Positions 46,837 to 58,739 are shown, counted from the first letter of the stretch. The stretch is DNA of 64,000 nucleotides from Anastatus disparis (GCA_017163975.1 JAFFSR010000315.1:1015001-1079000); one strand, 5' to 3'. Numbers and translations are program-made. Notes: a model not told the origin generated them from the sequence alone.

Positions 46837-49685
46837 ATGGATCTAAGTAACTGTCAGCAAACAAAAGCAGAGTTAAAAAAAATAAAACAACAAGAAAAAA
46901 GAAAACGTGAAAAAGAAAAAAAATTAAAAGCACAAAATGATTTACGAATACTACACGAAAAGACTAAAGAGAATCGAACGCTCAATAAAAGGTAAATATA
47001 TCAATAAATTGTAGACTTTCAATTTTAATTTTATTTTTCTGATAAGCAATTAATATTTTAGTATAGTTAAATTGAATTCATCTGAGAATCGTGATTTTGT
47101 AAATGAAGAAAATAATGTGAATATGTATGATAATAACTGTGATGAGATAAACTTTAAAATAAATCAACATCAAACGATGAACAACCGTTATTTTCTTCGC
47201 AAACAAAAGTTAATTTATCCTCTAAATGATAAAATAGAAAGTAAGATGATAAAAAAATCTAAAAATCAAGAACGCATAATAGTAGAGGAAATTGTAAATA
47301 ATGTAAATACGACAAATTCAATAGATAACTCTAATAGCACAGAAGAAAGAAAATATTCAACTGAAATGAATAATGTTTTTTTTTATTGTGACTGTAAATT
47401 ACGAGTAAAAACTTTGTTGAATAAAATGCAAACTTCTTTGCGATTTGCTGAAAACAGAGAAAGAAAATTACGTAGAGGTATCATACATTTAGAAAAAATC
47501 ATTCAATATAAACAAAAATTAACAGGTAAATGGAGAAGCAAGTACTTTAAAGCGATTAAACAAAAAAAACAAGATAATATACTAAAAAAAGTTAAAATGA
47601 TAGAACAAAAGGGACGAATTGCAATAAGGAAATCATTGTTATTTGGCGAAGTTATGTTTTCACAATTAAAAGAAACAAAAAATAAATTACGTACTAAACA
47701 AGAGAAATCTATTTTTGCTCAAAATACATGCGGTAAAGTAATTAAAAAATATCGATTTTAAACTAACTTTTCTCAAATTATAAGTAATTATAATCAACGC
47801 AAGTACATTAATTGTAAAAATTTGCAATATAGTCGGAATAATAGTATACATGAAACTTTGAGAAATAAAATAAAACAAGCAATACGTGATTTTCTTGAGA
47901 GAGATGAAAATTCAATTATTGCCCCGGGATCTAATGATACAATAACAAAAAATGGAGTTACTGAAAGAAAAAGGTATTTGACCAGTAGTCTAAAAAATTT
48001 ACATAAACAATATTTACAAGAGGAAGACTTTGCAATTTCAAGGACAAGTTTTTTGAAGTGTAAACCTTTTTGGATTATATATAAAAGTATGAAAGCTCGA
48101 GACACTTGTTTATGTAAGCAACATGAAAATTTTCAATTTCTCGTGAGTAAGTTAGCACATCATAAAATATTGTCATCTAATAATTCTCGTCGGTTTATTG
48201 AATCTTTTGTATGTGACAATCACAATAAAGAATGTATGTATCGAGAATGTGCTCAGTGTAAAAACAAAATTGTTAAAAGTACTCAAAATGATAGAAGTTC
48301 CTATTATTTTAAATGGGTGACTGAAAAAGAACATAGAATAAATAAAAAAAATAATAAAACTTTTGACGTTACTTGCACGAAAAAAGACAAAATAGTTTGT
48401 ACCATTTCCAAGATGGTAAAAGAATTTAATTCGTTTATTCCTTTATTTCTTAAACATGTTTATGATACTTGGCATCAATTTAGCTTTTTGATAAATAACA
48501 AAAATAATTTGAAAGCAAATGAAGTGCAAATAACAATAGATTTCTCTGAAAATTATGAATGTAAATACTCCAGCGAAATTCAGTCTGTCCATTTCGGAGC
48601 TTCTAAAAAGCAAGTAAGTCTTCATACTGGAGTTTTTTACTATAAAGATGTTTTGGATGAATTAAAATGTGTTTCTTTTTGTACTGTGTCAGAAAACTTA
48701 TGACATGATGCTGTTGCTGTTTGGGCACATTTACAGCCTATTTTAAACCTCATAAATGAATTTGTACCAAATTTAAAAGCTCTTCATTTTCGAAGCGATG
48801 GCCCTACCACCCAGTACAAAAATAAAACAAATTTTAATTTATTTCAGATTCATTGTAAGAAGCTTAAACTAAACTTTGCATCCTGGAATATCACGAGTCC
48901 AGGGCATGGAAAAAGTTCTGCAGATGCTATAGGAGGTACAGTGAAAAAGTTATGCGATAAGTACGTTTTAAGAGGACATGATGTTACATCCGCCATTGAT
49001 ATAAAAAATATAATAAAAAATGAATCAGATAGGAAAATCAAAATATTTGAAATCACCTCAACTGAAATAGAAACGATAGAGCAACTTGTATCACCTGAGC
49101 TAAAAGCTGCTCCACAATCAAATAAAATTTTTCAACTGCTCTGGACTCAAACAAATCCAAATTCCTGTTATCTTAACTATTTGTCTTGTTTAGAATGCTT
49201 GGAAAAACCTCCATGTAAACATTACTCCTTAAGGGGTATCCGCATACCGGCATAGAATTCTACCTTATCTACATTTGAATTTTGCATTTTAATACAAATT
49301 TAACTATTTACGACTGAAATTCATAGAAGAGGCACATTCTTAACATTCTAAAGAATTGATTGCAATGTTAAGAGACAGTATAAAAGTGAAAATGAAGACG
49401 AAAACTGCAAAATACGATTATTCATAACTACATTGGAAAGTTAATCGTATTAAGCAGTTTTCGTCTTCATTTTCACTTTTATACTGTCGTTTAACATTGC
49501 AATCAATTCTTTAGAATGTTAAGAATGTGCCTCTTCTATCAATTTCAGTCATTAATAGTTAAATATTTATTAAAATGCATAATTGAAATGTAGATAAGGT
49601 AGAACTCTATGTCGGTATGCTGATTCCCCTTAAATCCAAATATTTGGAATTTAAATTCTTTAAAAAATAGTGAAACTAAAAAATG
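46837..49685 (+). pseudogene. DDE transposase, one intron, two premature stops, MITE in C terminus
   Basis: Exon 1 (46837-46991) is a Lys/Glu-rich helix; a GT-AG intron 46992-47061 joins in phase to the second exon. The frame then runs to 49232 with only two stops, TAA at 47759 and TGA at 48701. Visible parts: Cys-rich region (CDNHNKECMYRECAQCKNK), first Asp in ITIDFSENYE, a second Asp in FRSDGPTTQYKN and a GHGKSSADAIGG motif with candidate third acidic residues. A MITE at 49233-49628 cuts the C terminus; reading past it in the same frame meets a stop at ~49683. Near-intact otherwise, so inactivation looks recent. Confidence 0.7.
49233..49628. mobile_element. TTAA palindromic MITE inside the transposase gene
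   Basis: TTAA at 49229-49232 and 49629-49632. Ends GGGGTATCCGCATACCGG and the near complement CGGTATGCTGATTCCCC. Arms pair almost throughout (AAAAGTGAAAATGAAGACGA with TCGTCTTCATTTTCACTTTT), so the 396 bp is one large hairpin with a ~40-nt loop near 49410-49440. Confidence 0.85.
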
Positions 49686-50454
49686 AAAGGGCAAAAGAAA
49701 GCAAAAAAGTTTTGACAGTGCTAAAGAAAAAGTCCTGCAGAAAAAAAGAAAAGTTAATTAAGTTGCAGTACATAAAATGGTGAATTTGTTTATATTTAAT
49801 TCTATATCTATTAATGTTCATTTTTGAATATATTTATTTATATTGTTAAATAATCGAATATTTTGTATTTAAATTGTAAACATGCAATGATTATCGAAAT
49901 GAATAAAAAAAATTTGGTTGATAAAATTATAATGGATTGAAAAAATGTTTATTTTTTCAAATTATTTATGCTACTGTTTTTGAAAACAGTTACTCTTAAT
50001 TATATATAAGCACAAAATATTTTCCCTCAATTTTTATCAAGAAAAAGCATAAACCAGGGATCTATATTCTTAAAAATGGCGAAAAACATTATTTATTTAC
50101 AAACTGTCAAATTTGAAATACTTTATTTTTATCAATTTTCTATCTTTTTAAAGGTATAAAAATAGTTTTTTTTTGTCTTGGAAAGACAAATTTTTATCTT
50201 TAGAATAATCAAATTGATTAAAAATTGAAGATTCTGTAAAGTTTTAAAAATGAATAAAATCGAAAACAACACTTTAGTACAAAATTCTAAATATAGTCTA
50301 CACAAAAATGCGTTTTTAAAAAAATGAGTGGCGTTATGAAATTATTACTTTTTGAATTATTTAAAACAATAAAAACGGTTTTCCAACAGGGTGCCAGTAA
50401 AAAAAGAATTTTTTTTTTTATAGGTCAAATATTAAAAGTTTCGCGATATCAGTC

Positions 50455-50828
50455 ATATATGGAATTCACGGATCATCGTAATAGCATAAACGCACGATCG
50501 AGCTTTTTAAATTCGGCTCTGGGCGTCTCAGATCCTGAGTCGAGATTTTTGATTTCTGTAGTATTCTTGAATACGTGACTTCTATAATAGCGATTAAATA
50601 AGTACAGGTATCAGAGCAAATTGTTTAGAATAAGTGTACAAAAATTCATGATATTTATGATTATAGTAATTTTATTTTATAATTATTCATTCTTTTTAAT
50701 TTTAGTAAACTAAACTTCTAAATAATATAATTCTTTTTAAATAAATAAAAGTTTTATTTTACTGCTATTATCATTGATTAAATAAATTTATTTTTTTAGA
50801 CATATTAGTGATTTTTATATTTTTTTTC
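50455..50828. other. Unique DNA, no gene seen
   Basis: Between the DDE element and the next MITE. The 84-codon frame at 50324-50578 spans the element's end and is not supported. Confidence 0.5.
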
Positions 50829-50832
50829 TTAA

Positions 50833-51261
50833 GAGGCGGTCGGAACCAAATTGGTGACTTGCGGTATATGTCAAGTCAGCATTTTTCGCTTTACGATAGT
50901 ATTTTGTATATTTTTATGGCTTCAACTATTTCAAATTATTCTTTATATACATGACTAGAGGAAATGATTATATTTTTACTATATGAATAAGTAAATAAAT
51001 TATTATAAGCATTTATTACAAATATCAAACTGACTTGGCATATACCGCATGCAAAAAATTGTCGTGTCGATTGTTAGGTGGGATTTTTCGCTTTATAACA
51101 ATATTTTGTATATTTTTGTGGCTTTCACTATTTTAAATTATTCTTTATATACATGACTAGAGGAAATGACTATATTTTTACCATATTAATAAATGAATAA
51201 ATTATTATAAGCATTTATTACAAGCACCGAACTAAGTCACCGATTTGGTTCCGACCGCCTC
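50833..51261. mobile_element. TTAA MITE with internal direct repeat
   Basis: TTAA at 50829-50832 and 51262-51265. TIRs GAGGCGGTCGGAACCAAATT and complement (~28 bp). The interior is not palindromic but holds two ~165-bp direct repeats (about 50883-51042 and 51085-51240; shared ACATGACTAGAGGAAATGA). Confidence 0.85.
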
Positions 51262-51265
51262 TTAA

Positions 51266-51972
51266 ACATATGATGTAAATGATATATCTAAGTTATAAAT
51301 TTTTTATTTGAAGTACATAAAGTGTTATTATAAAATTTATATTGACACTTTTCAAGTTTCAATTATATTACATGATGTACTTCTATATAAATTAAATGAA
51401 ATAAATATTTTAATTTTTTTCGATTGTACACTGTTAGGAAAAACATGAATAATTTTACGTTATTTTTTTTACGATTCCATAAAAATTATAAATTTTACCA
51501 TAATTTAATTATACAATTGCATGAAATTTAAAAGAAAAATTTCAGTGATTCACTCAAAACAAAATTCTATTATTTTTAACAGTTTAAATTTCGTTCATAA
51601 ACAGCAATAAATATGCAGACGCTTGAAGCGTCGCCACTCTACTCTCGGGGTAATCAAATACTATAAACTGCGTATAGCAGGATCTTATATCTCGACGTCT
51701 GAGACGTCCAACACGAAATTAATTTTTGCTCAGCTTCGTATTAAGAGTTTTCAAGCTTTTCTAGAATTATCATCATTCGATATACGATAGAATTAAGTAG
51801 ATTTTAGAATATATGATTTACGATTATCTTCGTTTTGCAAATTTTCGCGAAATTTTTTATCAAAATGTTATATATAACTTTATTGCAAAAATTTATGAAA
51901 CTTTACTAAAAATTTATACACAAGACACGTTAAAGTTTTTATAATATTGTCTAAAAACTGTATAGTAAGCTA
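51266..51972. other. AT-rich DNA with two small perfect hairpins
   Basis: No gene. GACGCTT-G-AAGCGTC at 51618-51632 and GACGTCT-G-AGACGTC at 51694-51708 are 15-nt palindromes with a single central G, 76 bp apart, in a less AT-rich patch. Confidence 0.5.
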
Positions 51973-51976
51973 TTAA

Positions 51977-52683
51977 GGGGATGTAAAATGGACACTACAC
52001 CTGTACTCATAAATATCTACTATCTTTACATTTCATAGCAAAATTTTCAATAAAAAAATGCATCAAGTTGTAGTATGTACCATGAAGATCATTCAGTTAA
52101 ATTTTTAAATGAATTCATTCATTAGTAATTGAGAATTTTGGAATCCAAAATTATTTATTAAAATTTTTCAATTTTGTACAGGAATCCAAATATCTTAAAA
52201 GCTAATGAATGAATTTATTTGAAAACTTATCAAAATAATCATCATGGTACATACTACAAGCTAATGCATTTCTTTTCTGGGAATTCAGCAATAAAATAGA
52301 AAGGAAGCTAATATCCATAAGTACAGGTGCAGTGTCCGTTTTTTCTTTTCTTTTTCTTTAATTGGCCTTTCGATTTTTCATCATAGGCCATCATCAATTT
52401 TTGCCCCGAAGGGACTTTTTATTATTAATTTTTTGTGTTGTTCCGAGGAACTCTCTATTTTGTGTTTTGTGTTCTTCGGGTTCTCTTCCCCACGGAAAAC
52501 TACGAAAATTGTTTTTCCCAATTTTCCCAGGGAGTCAAAACCCCGATCCACTAGGACGCAAGCCAGCTGCCTTAAGCAACTGAGTTACTTTTCGTCCTTT
52601 AACGACGGAGCTCGTAAGTGTGTTCATAGGAACAAAGCACATGACTGTGCCACAGACCGGCTCAGTGTCCGTTTTACATCTCC
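51977..52683. mobile_element. TTAA palindromic MITE interrupted by a SINE
   Basis: TTAA at 51973-51976 and 52684-52687. Left end GGGGATGTAAAATGGACACT; the right end reads CAGTGTCCGTTTT, then ACATCTCC after the SINE. Inner arms pair (GTAGTATGTACCATGA with TCATGGTACATACTAC). Without the SINE and one TSD it would be ~374 bp. Confidence 0.8.
52343..52662 (-). mobile_element. SINE with two tRNA-like parts
   Basis: Flanked by exact 13-bp TSDs CAGTGTCCGTTTT (52330-52342 and 52663-52675). On the minus strand the head GAGCCGGTCTGTGGC matches the SINE at 1610-1814. It then jumps to that SINE's tail-side sequence (ATGTGCTTTGTTC, ACGAGCTCCGTCG), then a second tRNA-like module (TAACTCAGTTGCTTAAGGC and GGGGTTTTGACTCC) and a further ~130 bp to a T/C-rich tail. 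The 73- and 84-codon plus-strand frames here are not genes. Confidence 0.75.
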
Positions 52684-52702
52684 TTAATAAAATCTTGAAA
52701 AA

Positions 52703-52907
52703 TTTTTCATTATCCTATATGAAAAAAATTTTTGTGAGAAATTGTTAATAACTGTTAATAATTGTAATAAACTACCGCAATTGAGACATTAATAAAATTA
52801 ATATTAATAATAAAATTATAGTTATTAACAGTTATTCATATTTTATCACATTTTTACACAATTATTAATAGTTTTTCACAGAAATTATTTCCATATGGGA
52901 TAATCTT
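52703..52907. mobile_element. Small inverted-repeat element
   Basis: Imperfect arms: ATTATCCTATATG...TTGTTAATAACTGTTAATA on the left, mirrored by TATTAATAG...CATATGGGATAAT on the right. About 205 bp, TSD unclear. 52908-53303 is AT-rich with nothing else seen. Confidence 0.45.
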
Positions 52908-53303
52908 ACAAAAACTTTTTATAATAATCTTGTATTTTTCATTAAAACATTATCATAGTATTACACGTATTAACTTCGCTGTAAAATTAATAGAACTCTA
53001 ATGAAAGGCTTGTATAATACGTGAAGATTACGATACATTATAAATATTTTTTAACAAAAATATTGTTGAAAAATATTTTATGTTATGAAATAACTTATTA
53101 TTATTAATTTATTTCTATGTATTTCTTTTATATTTTTCAAAATAGAATGCAATCTATCTTCTGAATTTACACAAAAAGCAGTTTAAAAAAAAATTATACA
53201 TATTTTCTAAAAGAAGAATAAGAAAAATTTTCAAGAAGGAAAAACAATAGGTATGTGATTAAATAAAAGCATATATATTTATTTTTTATATATTTTAAAT
53301 ATC

Positions 53304-53990
53304 ATGTCAAATAGTATAAAAATAGAAACTATTGGTGATGGAAATTGTTTATTTCGTCATTTTTCTTTTTTTTTATATAATAATCAAAATTATCATAATG
53401 TAACAAGAAAAATTGTCGTAAATAATATTATTGATAATTGGAATCGCTATGAATCTTTTATCATAGGAAGAATATATAATGAAATTGAAATTAAAAACAT
53501 GGATTGTTATAAACAATTAATGTCAAAATGTGGAGAATATGGAACACATACTGAAATATATAGTTTCTGTGAAATTTATAATGTATTTATTACAGTTTGT
53601 TTTAATAATTGTAATATTATTCATTATTTTGGTAACAATGAAAGTATATGGAAATTAAAATTATTATTTAGTAGAAATTATGATGATGGTCATTACGATA
53701 TAATTGATTTATATAATACTAATTTTAAATTAGAACAAAATAAAATAAAAAATGTAAACAATTATAAAAAACGTAAATTTTTATGTAACAAAGAAATTAG
53801 TCCAAGTAAAAAAATAAAAATTACAAATCATGAAAATAGTAATGTAACTATAGAAAATAATACTAATAAAAAAATTACAAACAATAAAAATATATTAAAA
53901 AGAAAAAATGAAGAAAAAAATCTTATAAGTAAGAAGATCAAAATAATTAAATCGACAGATAATATAGAAATAATAACTAAAAAAAAATGA
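53304..53990 (+). CDS. Helitron OTU-family cysteine protease
   Basis: A 228-residue intact ORF. The OTU fold spans about residues 8-140: catalytic Asp/Cys block GDGNCLFRHFS (residues ~12-22) and catalytic His in DDGHYDIID (~130). The C-terminal 85 residues are very Lys/Asn-rich and probably disordered. OTU domains are known passengers of animal Helitrons, and here it is a separate ORF just upstream of the Rep N domain. Intact although its RepHel is broken. It would be a deubiquitinase-type peptidase; substrate unknown. Confidence 0.8.
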   Translation: MSNSIKIETIGDGNCLFRHFSFFLYNNQNYHNVTRKIVVNNIIDNWNRYESFIIGRIYNEIEIKNMDCYKQLMSKCGEYGTHTEIYSFCEIYNVFITVCFNNCNIIHYFGNNESIWKLKLLFSRNYDDGHYDIIDLYNTNFKLEQNKIKNVNNYKKRKFLCNKEISPSKKIKITNHENSNVTIENNTNKKITNNKNILKRKNEEKNLISKKIKIIKSTDNIEIITKKK

Positions 53991-54009
53991 TTATATATCT
54001 GATTTTGGT

Positions 54010-54893
54010 GAAATTGATTTTAAATGTTCCTACTGTTCTGCAGTATTTTGGAAAAAAGAAAAAAAAATTTACTTGTTGTCGCAAAGGAAAAATCAAATCA
54101 TCACCTTTGAGTTTATATAATAATAAATTAAAAGAATTAATCTAATATAATAATGTTTTTAGACATCTAATTAGGTATTATAATAACCTATTTTGTTTTG
54201 CTACTTTTAGTGCCAATATAATTTATGAAAAACAAAAATCAATTTATAATTTAAAACTTCAAGGTCAAGTACATCATTATGTTCCTAAAACTTTAATACC
54301 AAATAATAATCAAGAACCTTGTTGTGGTCAATTTTATATTTATGATGATAAAACTGGGATTGAAAAAAAATTAAAAACTAATAAAAATTTAATAAAAGAT
54401 CATTTGGATTTATTAACAAAAGTATTTAATGGTAATCCTTATGCTAAATATTATAAACATTTACATCAATTGACAAACTTAGAGAATTTACCAAATTATA
54501 AATTATATTTTATAGAAAAAATGATAAACACAAGCATCGTTATAATAAACCTCTAACATCTGAATGTGGGGCTATAATAGTATCACAATCTGCAATTTCA
54601 GAAGATTATGATTTATGCATTTATCCTAAAAATACAATAGAAAATGAACCAAAACATGTTTACTTAGGTAAATTATCTCAACATGTAGATCCGTTAGTTT
54701 TTCCAATTCTTTTTCCATCTGGGGACTTAGGTTGGAGTATTGGTCATACTCAAAGTCCTAAATCTTTAGAAAATTTAACGATGTTACAACATTATTCATA
54801 TAGATTGGCTTATAGGCCAGATTCTATTAATTTTAATCCTTTACTATATTGTGGACGATTAACGCAACAATATTTTCTACATGTTGCAATTTA
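54010..54893 (+). pseudogene. Helitron-like N-terminal domain, frameshifted
   Basis: Zinc-ribbon-like CSYCSAVFWKKEKK, then TCCRKGK after a frame change at the A/T run near 54065, a stop near 54145, then QGQVHHYVPKTL...CCGQFYIYD, and in another frame HVDPLVFPILFPSGDLGW and YCGRLTQQYFLHVAI ending 54893. This order matches the conserved N-terminal region of animal RepHel. At least two frameshifts and two stops. Confidence 0.75.
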
Positions 54894-54909
54894 AATTGAA
54901 AATAATAGA

Positions 54910-56487
54910 ATGAATTTTCTAAGAAATAATCAAAGACAATTAAGAATTGAATGTTATCAAGGCTTATTAGACCATGTATTAAATAGCGTTTGTAATATAT
55001 CAAATAATTTTGAGAAAAAAGAAAAAATAGGTAATCTATCTATATTGCCATCAACTTATATAGGAAGTCCTAGATATATGCAACAACATTATCAAGATGC
55101 AATGGCCATTTATAGAGAGGTTGGTAGAACTGATATTTTTATAACTATGACTTGTAATCCAAGGTGGAAAGAATTAAAAAGAGTTTTAAAAAAATTTCCA
55201 GTAGGTACTACTCCTAATGACATCCCTAATATAACAGTTAGATTATTTTATACTAAATTCAATAAATTACTTGATGATATCGTTAAAAAAAATATTTTTG
55301 GTAAAGTTATTGCTTATGTATACACAATTGAATTTCAAAAAAGAGGTTTAACACATGCTCATATTCTTATAACGTTACACTATGATAAATTAATAACTCA
55401 AGAAAAAATAGATAAATATGTTTTAGCTGAAATTCCAAATAGTGATGACAAGGAATTACAAAAATTAGTAATTAAACACATGTTGCATGGACCACATAAC
55501 AATAATTCACCATGTAACGATAAAAGTAAAAATACTTGTGCAAAAAAATATCCAAAAAATTTTGTTAATAATACTATTATTCAAGAAAATGGATTTCCGG
55601 AATATAAACGAATAAATAATTCACACGAAAATCATTATTATAAAATTAAAAATAATAAACAAATTATTCCTGTAGATAATTCAATGGTTGTACCTTACAA
55701 TAGTTATTTACTCAGAAAATATAAGTGTCATATAAATTTTGAAATATGTGCCACTATACACAGTATAAAATATGTTTATAATTATATTCATAAAGGTGGA
55801 GATAAAGCTTTTTGTAAAATAAAAAAAAATGATGATAAAGACGAAAAAGAGACTTATGATGAAATTACACAATTTATAGATGGAAGATATATGAGTCCTA
55901 TGGAAGCAGCTTGGAGATTATCTGAATTTCCGATATGTGGAAGAAGTCATACAGTTGTTAGATTAGCTGTTCATATGGAAAATCAGCAAAAAATTATATT
56001 CGAAGAAAATAAAGAATCAAAAGCTTTAGACAAATGGAAAACAACATTAACTGCATGGTTTAATCTTAATATTAAAGATGAGTTTGCAAAACAAATAAAA
56101 TACAGTAATATACCTAAATATTACGAATACGTATTCAATAACAATAAATGTTGGATCAAAGGTACTCGTGATAAAAAACATGAAGCTATTGGAAGATTAA
56201 ATATTGTGTCTCCTAAAGATACTGAAAGATTCCATTTAAGATTAATTTTAAATCGTGTTAAAGGCATAACTTCATTTACAGAATTAAGAACTTTCGAAAA
56301 CATAACGTATAATACTTTTAAAGAAACAGCAGTTGCAATGGGGCTAATAGAAAGTTCTTCGCAAATATTTGATATATTTTCTGAAGCTTGTACCATTATG
56401 CTACTGAGTCAGTTGCGTCAATATTTTGCATGGTTACTTTTATCAGAAAATATTCAAGGTAATGAAATATGGAATAAATTTAAATAA
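54910..56487 (+). pseudogene. Helitron Rep (HUH) domain, open 525-codon section
   Basis: Continues from the N domain (only a stop at 54891-54893 separates them). Rep motifs in order: DIFITMTCNPRWKE (~residue 77), the HUH motif LTHAHILITL (~155) and the tyrosine motif IKYVYNYIHKGGDKA (~290). This is the rolling-circle nickase and joining enzyme of Helitrons. All three motif groups look intact. It ends at a stop where the helicase linker should continue. Confidence 0.85.
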
Positions 56488-58005
56488 TATTTTAGTGAAG
56501 ATTTTGAAGATGATAAAGAAAATAGAGCATTAAATGAAATTAATAAAATTTTATTGACAGAAGAAATGTCTTGTAAAAATTTTAGTTTACCAGAACCAAT
56601 AGAAAAAATTATCCATGAAAATCAGGAAGAAAATTAAAAAATTATTGAATATAATAAACATATGTTTAATGGAATGTATTTATTATTAAATCAAGATAAA
56701 AAATTTATTTGACGACATAATAAAATATTTCTCTAAATTATATTTTATTGATGGACCAGGTGGTACTGGAAAAACATTTTTGTATAAAACATTAATTTAT
56801 TATTTTTTATACAAATGTAAAAAAGTATTATCAATGGCATGGACTGGAATTGCATCAATTTTACTACCTAAAAGAATGACAAGTCACAGAACTTTTAGAT
56901 TACCTTTAGATTTAGATAACGTAGAAATCACATTCTTTAAATTAGAAAGTGACAAAAAAAAATTACGAGATGCAGATATTATTATATAGGACGAAGCTTC
57001 AATGATACTAAAAAAAGCTTTGGAAATTGTTAATAAAACTTTACAAGATTTATGTGGTAAAATTTACCATTTGGTGATAAATTAATAATTTTAGGAGGTG
57101 ATTTTCGCCAAATACTTCCTGTTATAAAAAATAGTTTTAAAGATATAATAGTACGAAATAGTTTAAAATATTCTTTTTTATGGCCGTTATTTGAAATTAA
57201 AAAATTAAATAAAAATATCCGCTGCAATAATAAATCATTTAATTCTTTATTATTACAAATAGGTGAAGGTCAAATTGAATCATTTCAAATTCCTGATAAC
57301 TGGAAAACTAATGATATTTGTTTAAAAATATATAAAAACATTAATAATAATGACAACATAAATCGAGTAATATTAGCAGCTCATAACGATGATATAAATA
57401 ATTTAAATAAAAGAATATTAAAATTACTTAACGGCGAATCGACAACTTATTATAGCATAGATTATGCTACTCATAAAGGAGTCGATCAAAGTGATGATAA
57501 TATCGAATTGAATTATCCAATAGAAACTCTTAATAAAATAAAAGGAGGTTTACCACCACACATATTGGAATTAAAAGTTAATGCTATAGTTATATTAATA
57601 AGAAATTTAAGTATTACCGAAGGTTTATGTAATGGAACAAGATTAAAAATTATAAAATTATATAAATATAATCTTGAAGCTGAAATCATTACTGAAGAAA
57701 AAATTGGAAATAAAGTTTTTATTCCAAGAATAACATTACATACTGGTGAATCATCGTCTTTACCCTTTATACTTTATAGAAAACAATTTCCTGTAACATA
57801 AGCTTTTGCTATGACTATTAACAAATCTCAAGGTCAAAGTTTTGATGAGATTGGATTATTCATTAAAAGACCTTTATTTTCGCATGGACAGCTTTACGTT
57901 GCACTGTCGAGATGTAAAAATCCTAACAAAATATACATACAAAATGAATCTGAAAATAAATATGAAATATTAAATATTGTTTGGAAAGAAATTTTTAATT
58001 GTTAA
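56488..58005 (+). pseudogene. Helitron helicase domain, several breaks
   Basis: Pif1-like SF1 helicase: Walker A DGPGGTGKTF (~56750-56780), MAWTGIASILLPK, Walker B region with a stop just before DEAS (56987), GGDFRQILP (~57095-57120), then PHILELKVNAIVILIRN and the final motifs NKSQGQSFDEIG and HGQLYVALSR (57811-58005). Stops at 56488 (linker), ~56635, ~56710, 56987, ~57800 and frame changes make it non-functional. Confidence 0.85.
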
Positions 58006-58109
58006 TTAAAGTTAAAAATATTGTAAAAATAAATACAGTTTATAAGAAAATAAACATAAAATGAACTATTATTTAATTAATATAAAATAAATTTATATAT
58101 TAGATAAAC

Positions 58110-58550
58110 ATGGAAAACAATGAACAATTGAATGTTGATAATAACGCAAATTGGAAAATTATGGAATGGGATCCAATTAATAATATGTATATTGAACCCG
58201 TATCTAACGAAGAATTAGCAGAATCGTCTAGCTTAAATGCTGAAATTAAGGAATATGAAGAAATAGAATATCTTCAAGAAGTAGAGGATGAAGAAAATTA
58301 TTATCAATATGTAAAAGAACAAAAATTATCTGAGTGATCTTAATTAATACAAAAATTTGATATGAAATATTATATACATTATTATAAAGAATGGAAAGAT
58401 GTTCCTGAATGTTTTCAATTTCAGGTTCAAGAAATTTTTCAATATCTAATAAATAATGTCGATTTCGACATAGAAGGTATTAAAAATGATGAAAATTATT
58501 ATGAAAATTTATTAATAATAAGTAATATAATCTATGAATTATATTTTTAA
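58110..58550 (+). pseudogene. Helitron accessory ORF, two stops
   Basis: Starts 104 bp after RepHel. The N part (75 codons) has MEWDPINNMYIEP followed by an acidic helix; stops TGA at 58335 and TAA at 58341 precede a C part in the same frame (58362-58550) with YKEWKDVPECFQF and ENLLIISNIIYE. The whole corresponds in order and length (~145 codons) to the minus-strand ORF at 28501-28872. No known domain. Probably a conserved Helitron-encoded protein. Confidence 0.65.
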
Positions 58551-58739
58551 AATGATAATTATTTATATACACCTTTAAAATATTTCAAAAAATAAAAATC
58601 AAAATATTTACATGTAATAACAATAATAATTTTTCATATTTTGTTAATGACAATATATTTTATTTTTATGAATTTATAAATTTTTTTCAGCGATAGTTTA
58701 AAAGTAGTTTATAAAATTAATTTTAGCAAAAATAAAAAA

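Larger units (their letters stand above)
45705..50454. mobile_element. 4.75-kb DDE transposon (possibly Sola-like)
   Basis: Terminal inverted repeats of ~28 bp: GACTGATATCGCGAAACTTT at 45705 and its complement ending at 50454. Flanks are ATAA and ATAT, compatible with a decayed 4-bp TSD. It contains one spliced transposase gene and a MITE. The superfamily call rests on the pattern of the transposase, as I recall it for Sola2-type proteins, and is tentative. 45740-46836 and 49686-50425 are non-coding. Confidence 0.65.

Noticed and set aside
47687..48105. Minus-strand ORFs of 63 and 103 codons
   Set aside because: Antisense shadows of the DDE transposase frame.
52362..52687. 73- and 84-codon ORFs
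   Set aside because: They lie inside the SINE and run across its target duplication.
53304..58550. This plus-strand Helitron as the body of the 3' end at 45380
   Set aside because: That end is on the minus strand, while this RepHel reads on the plus strand, so they cannot be one element.
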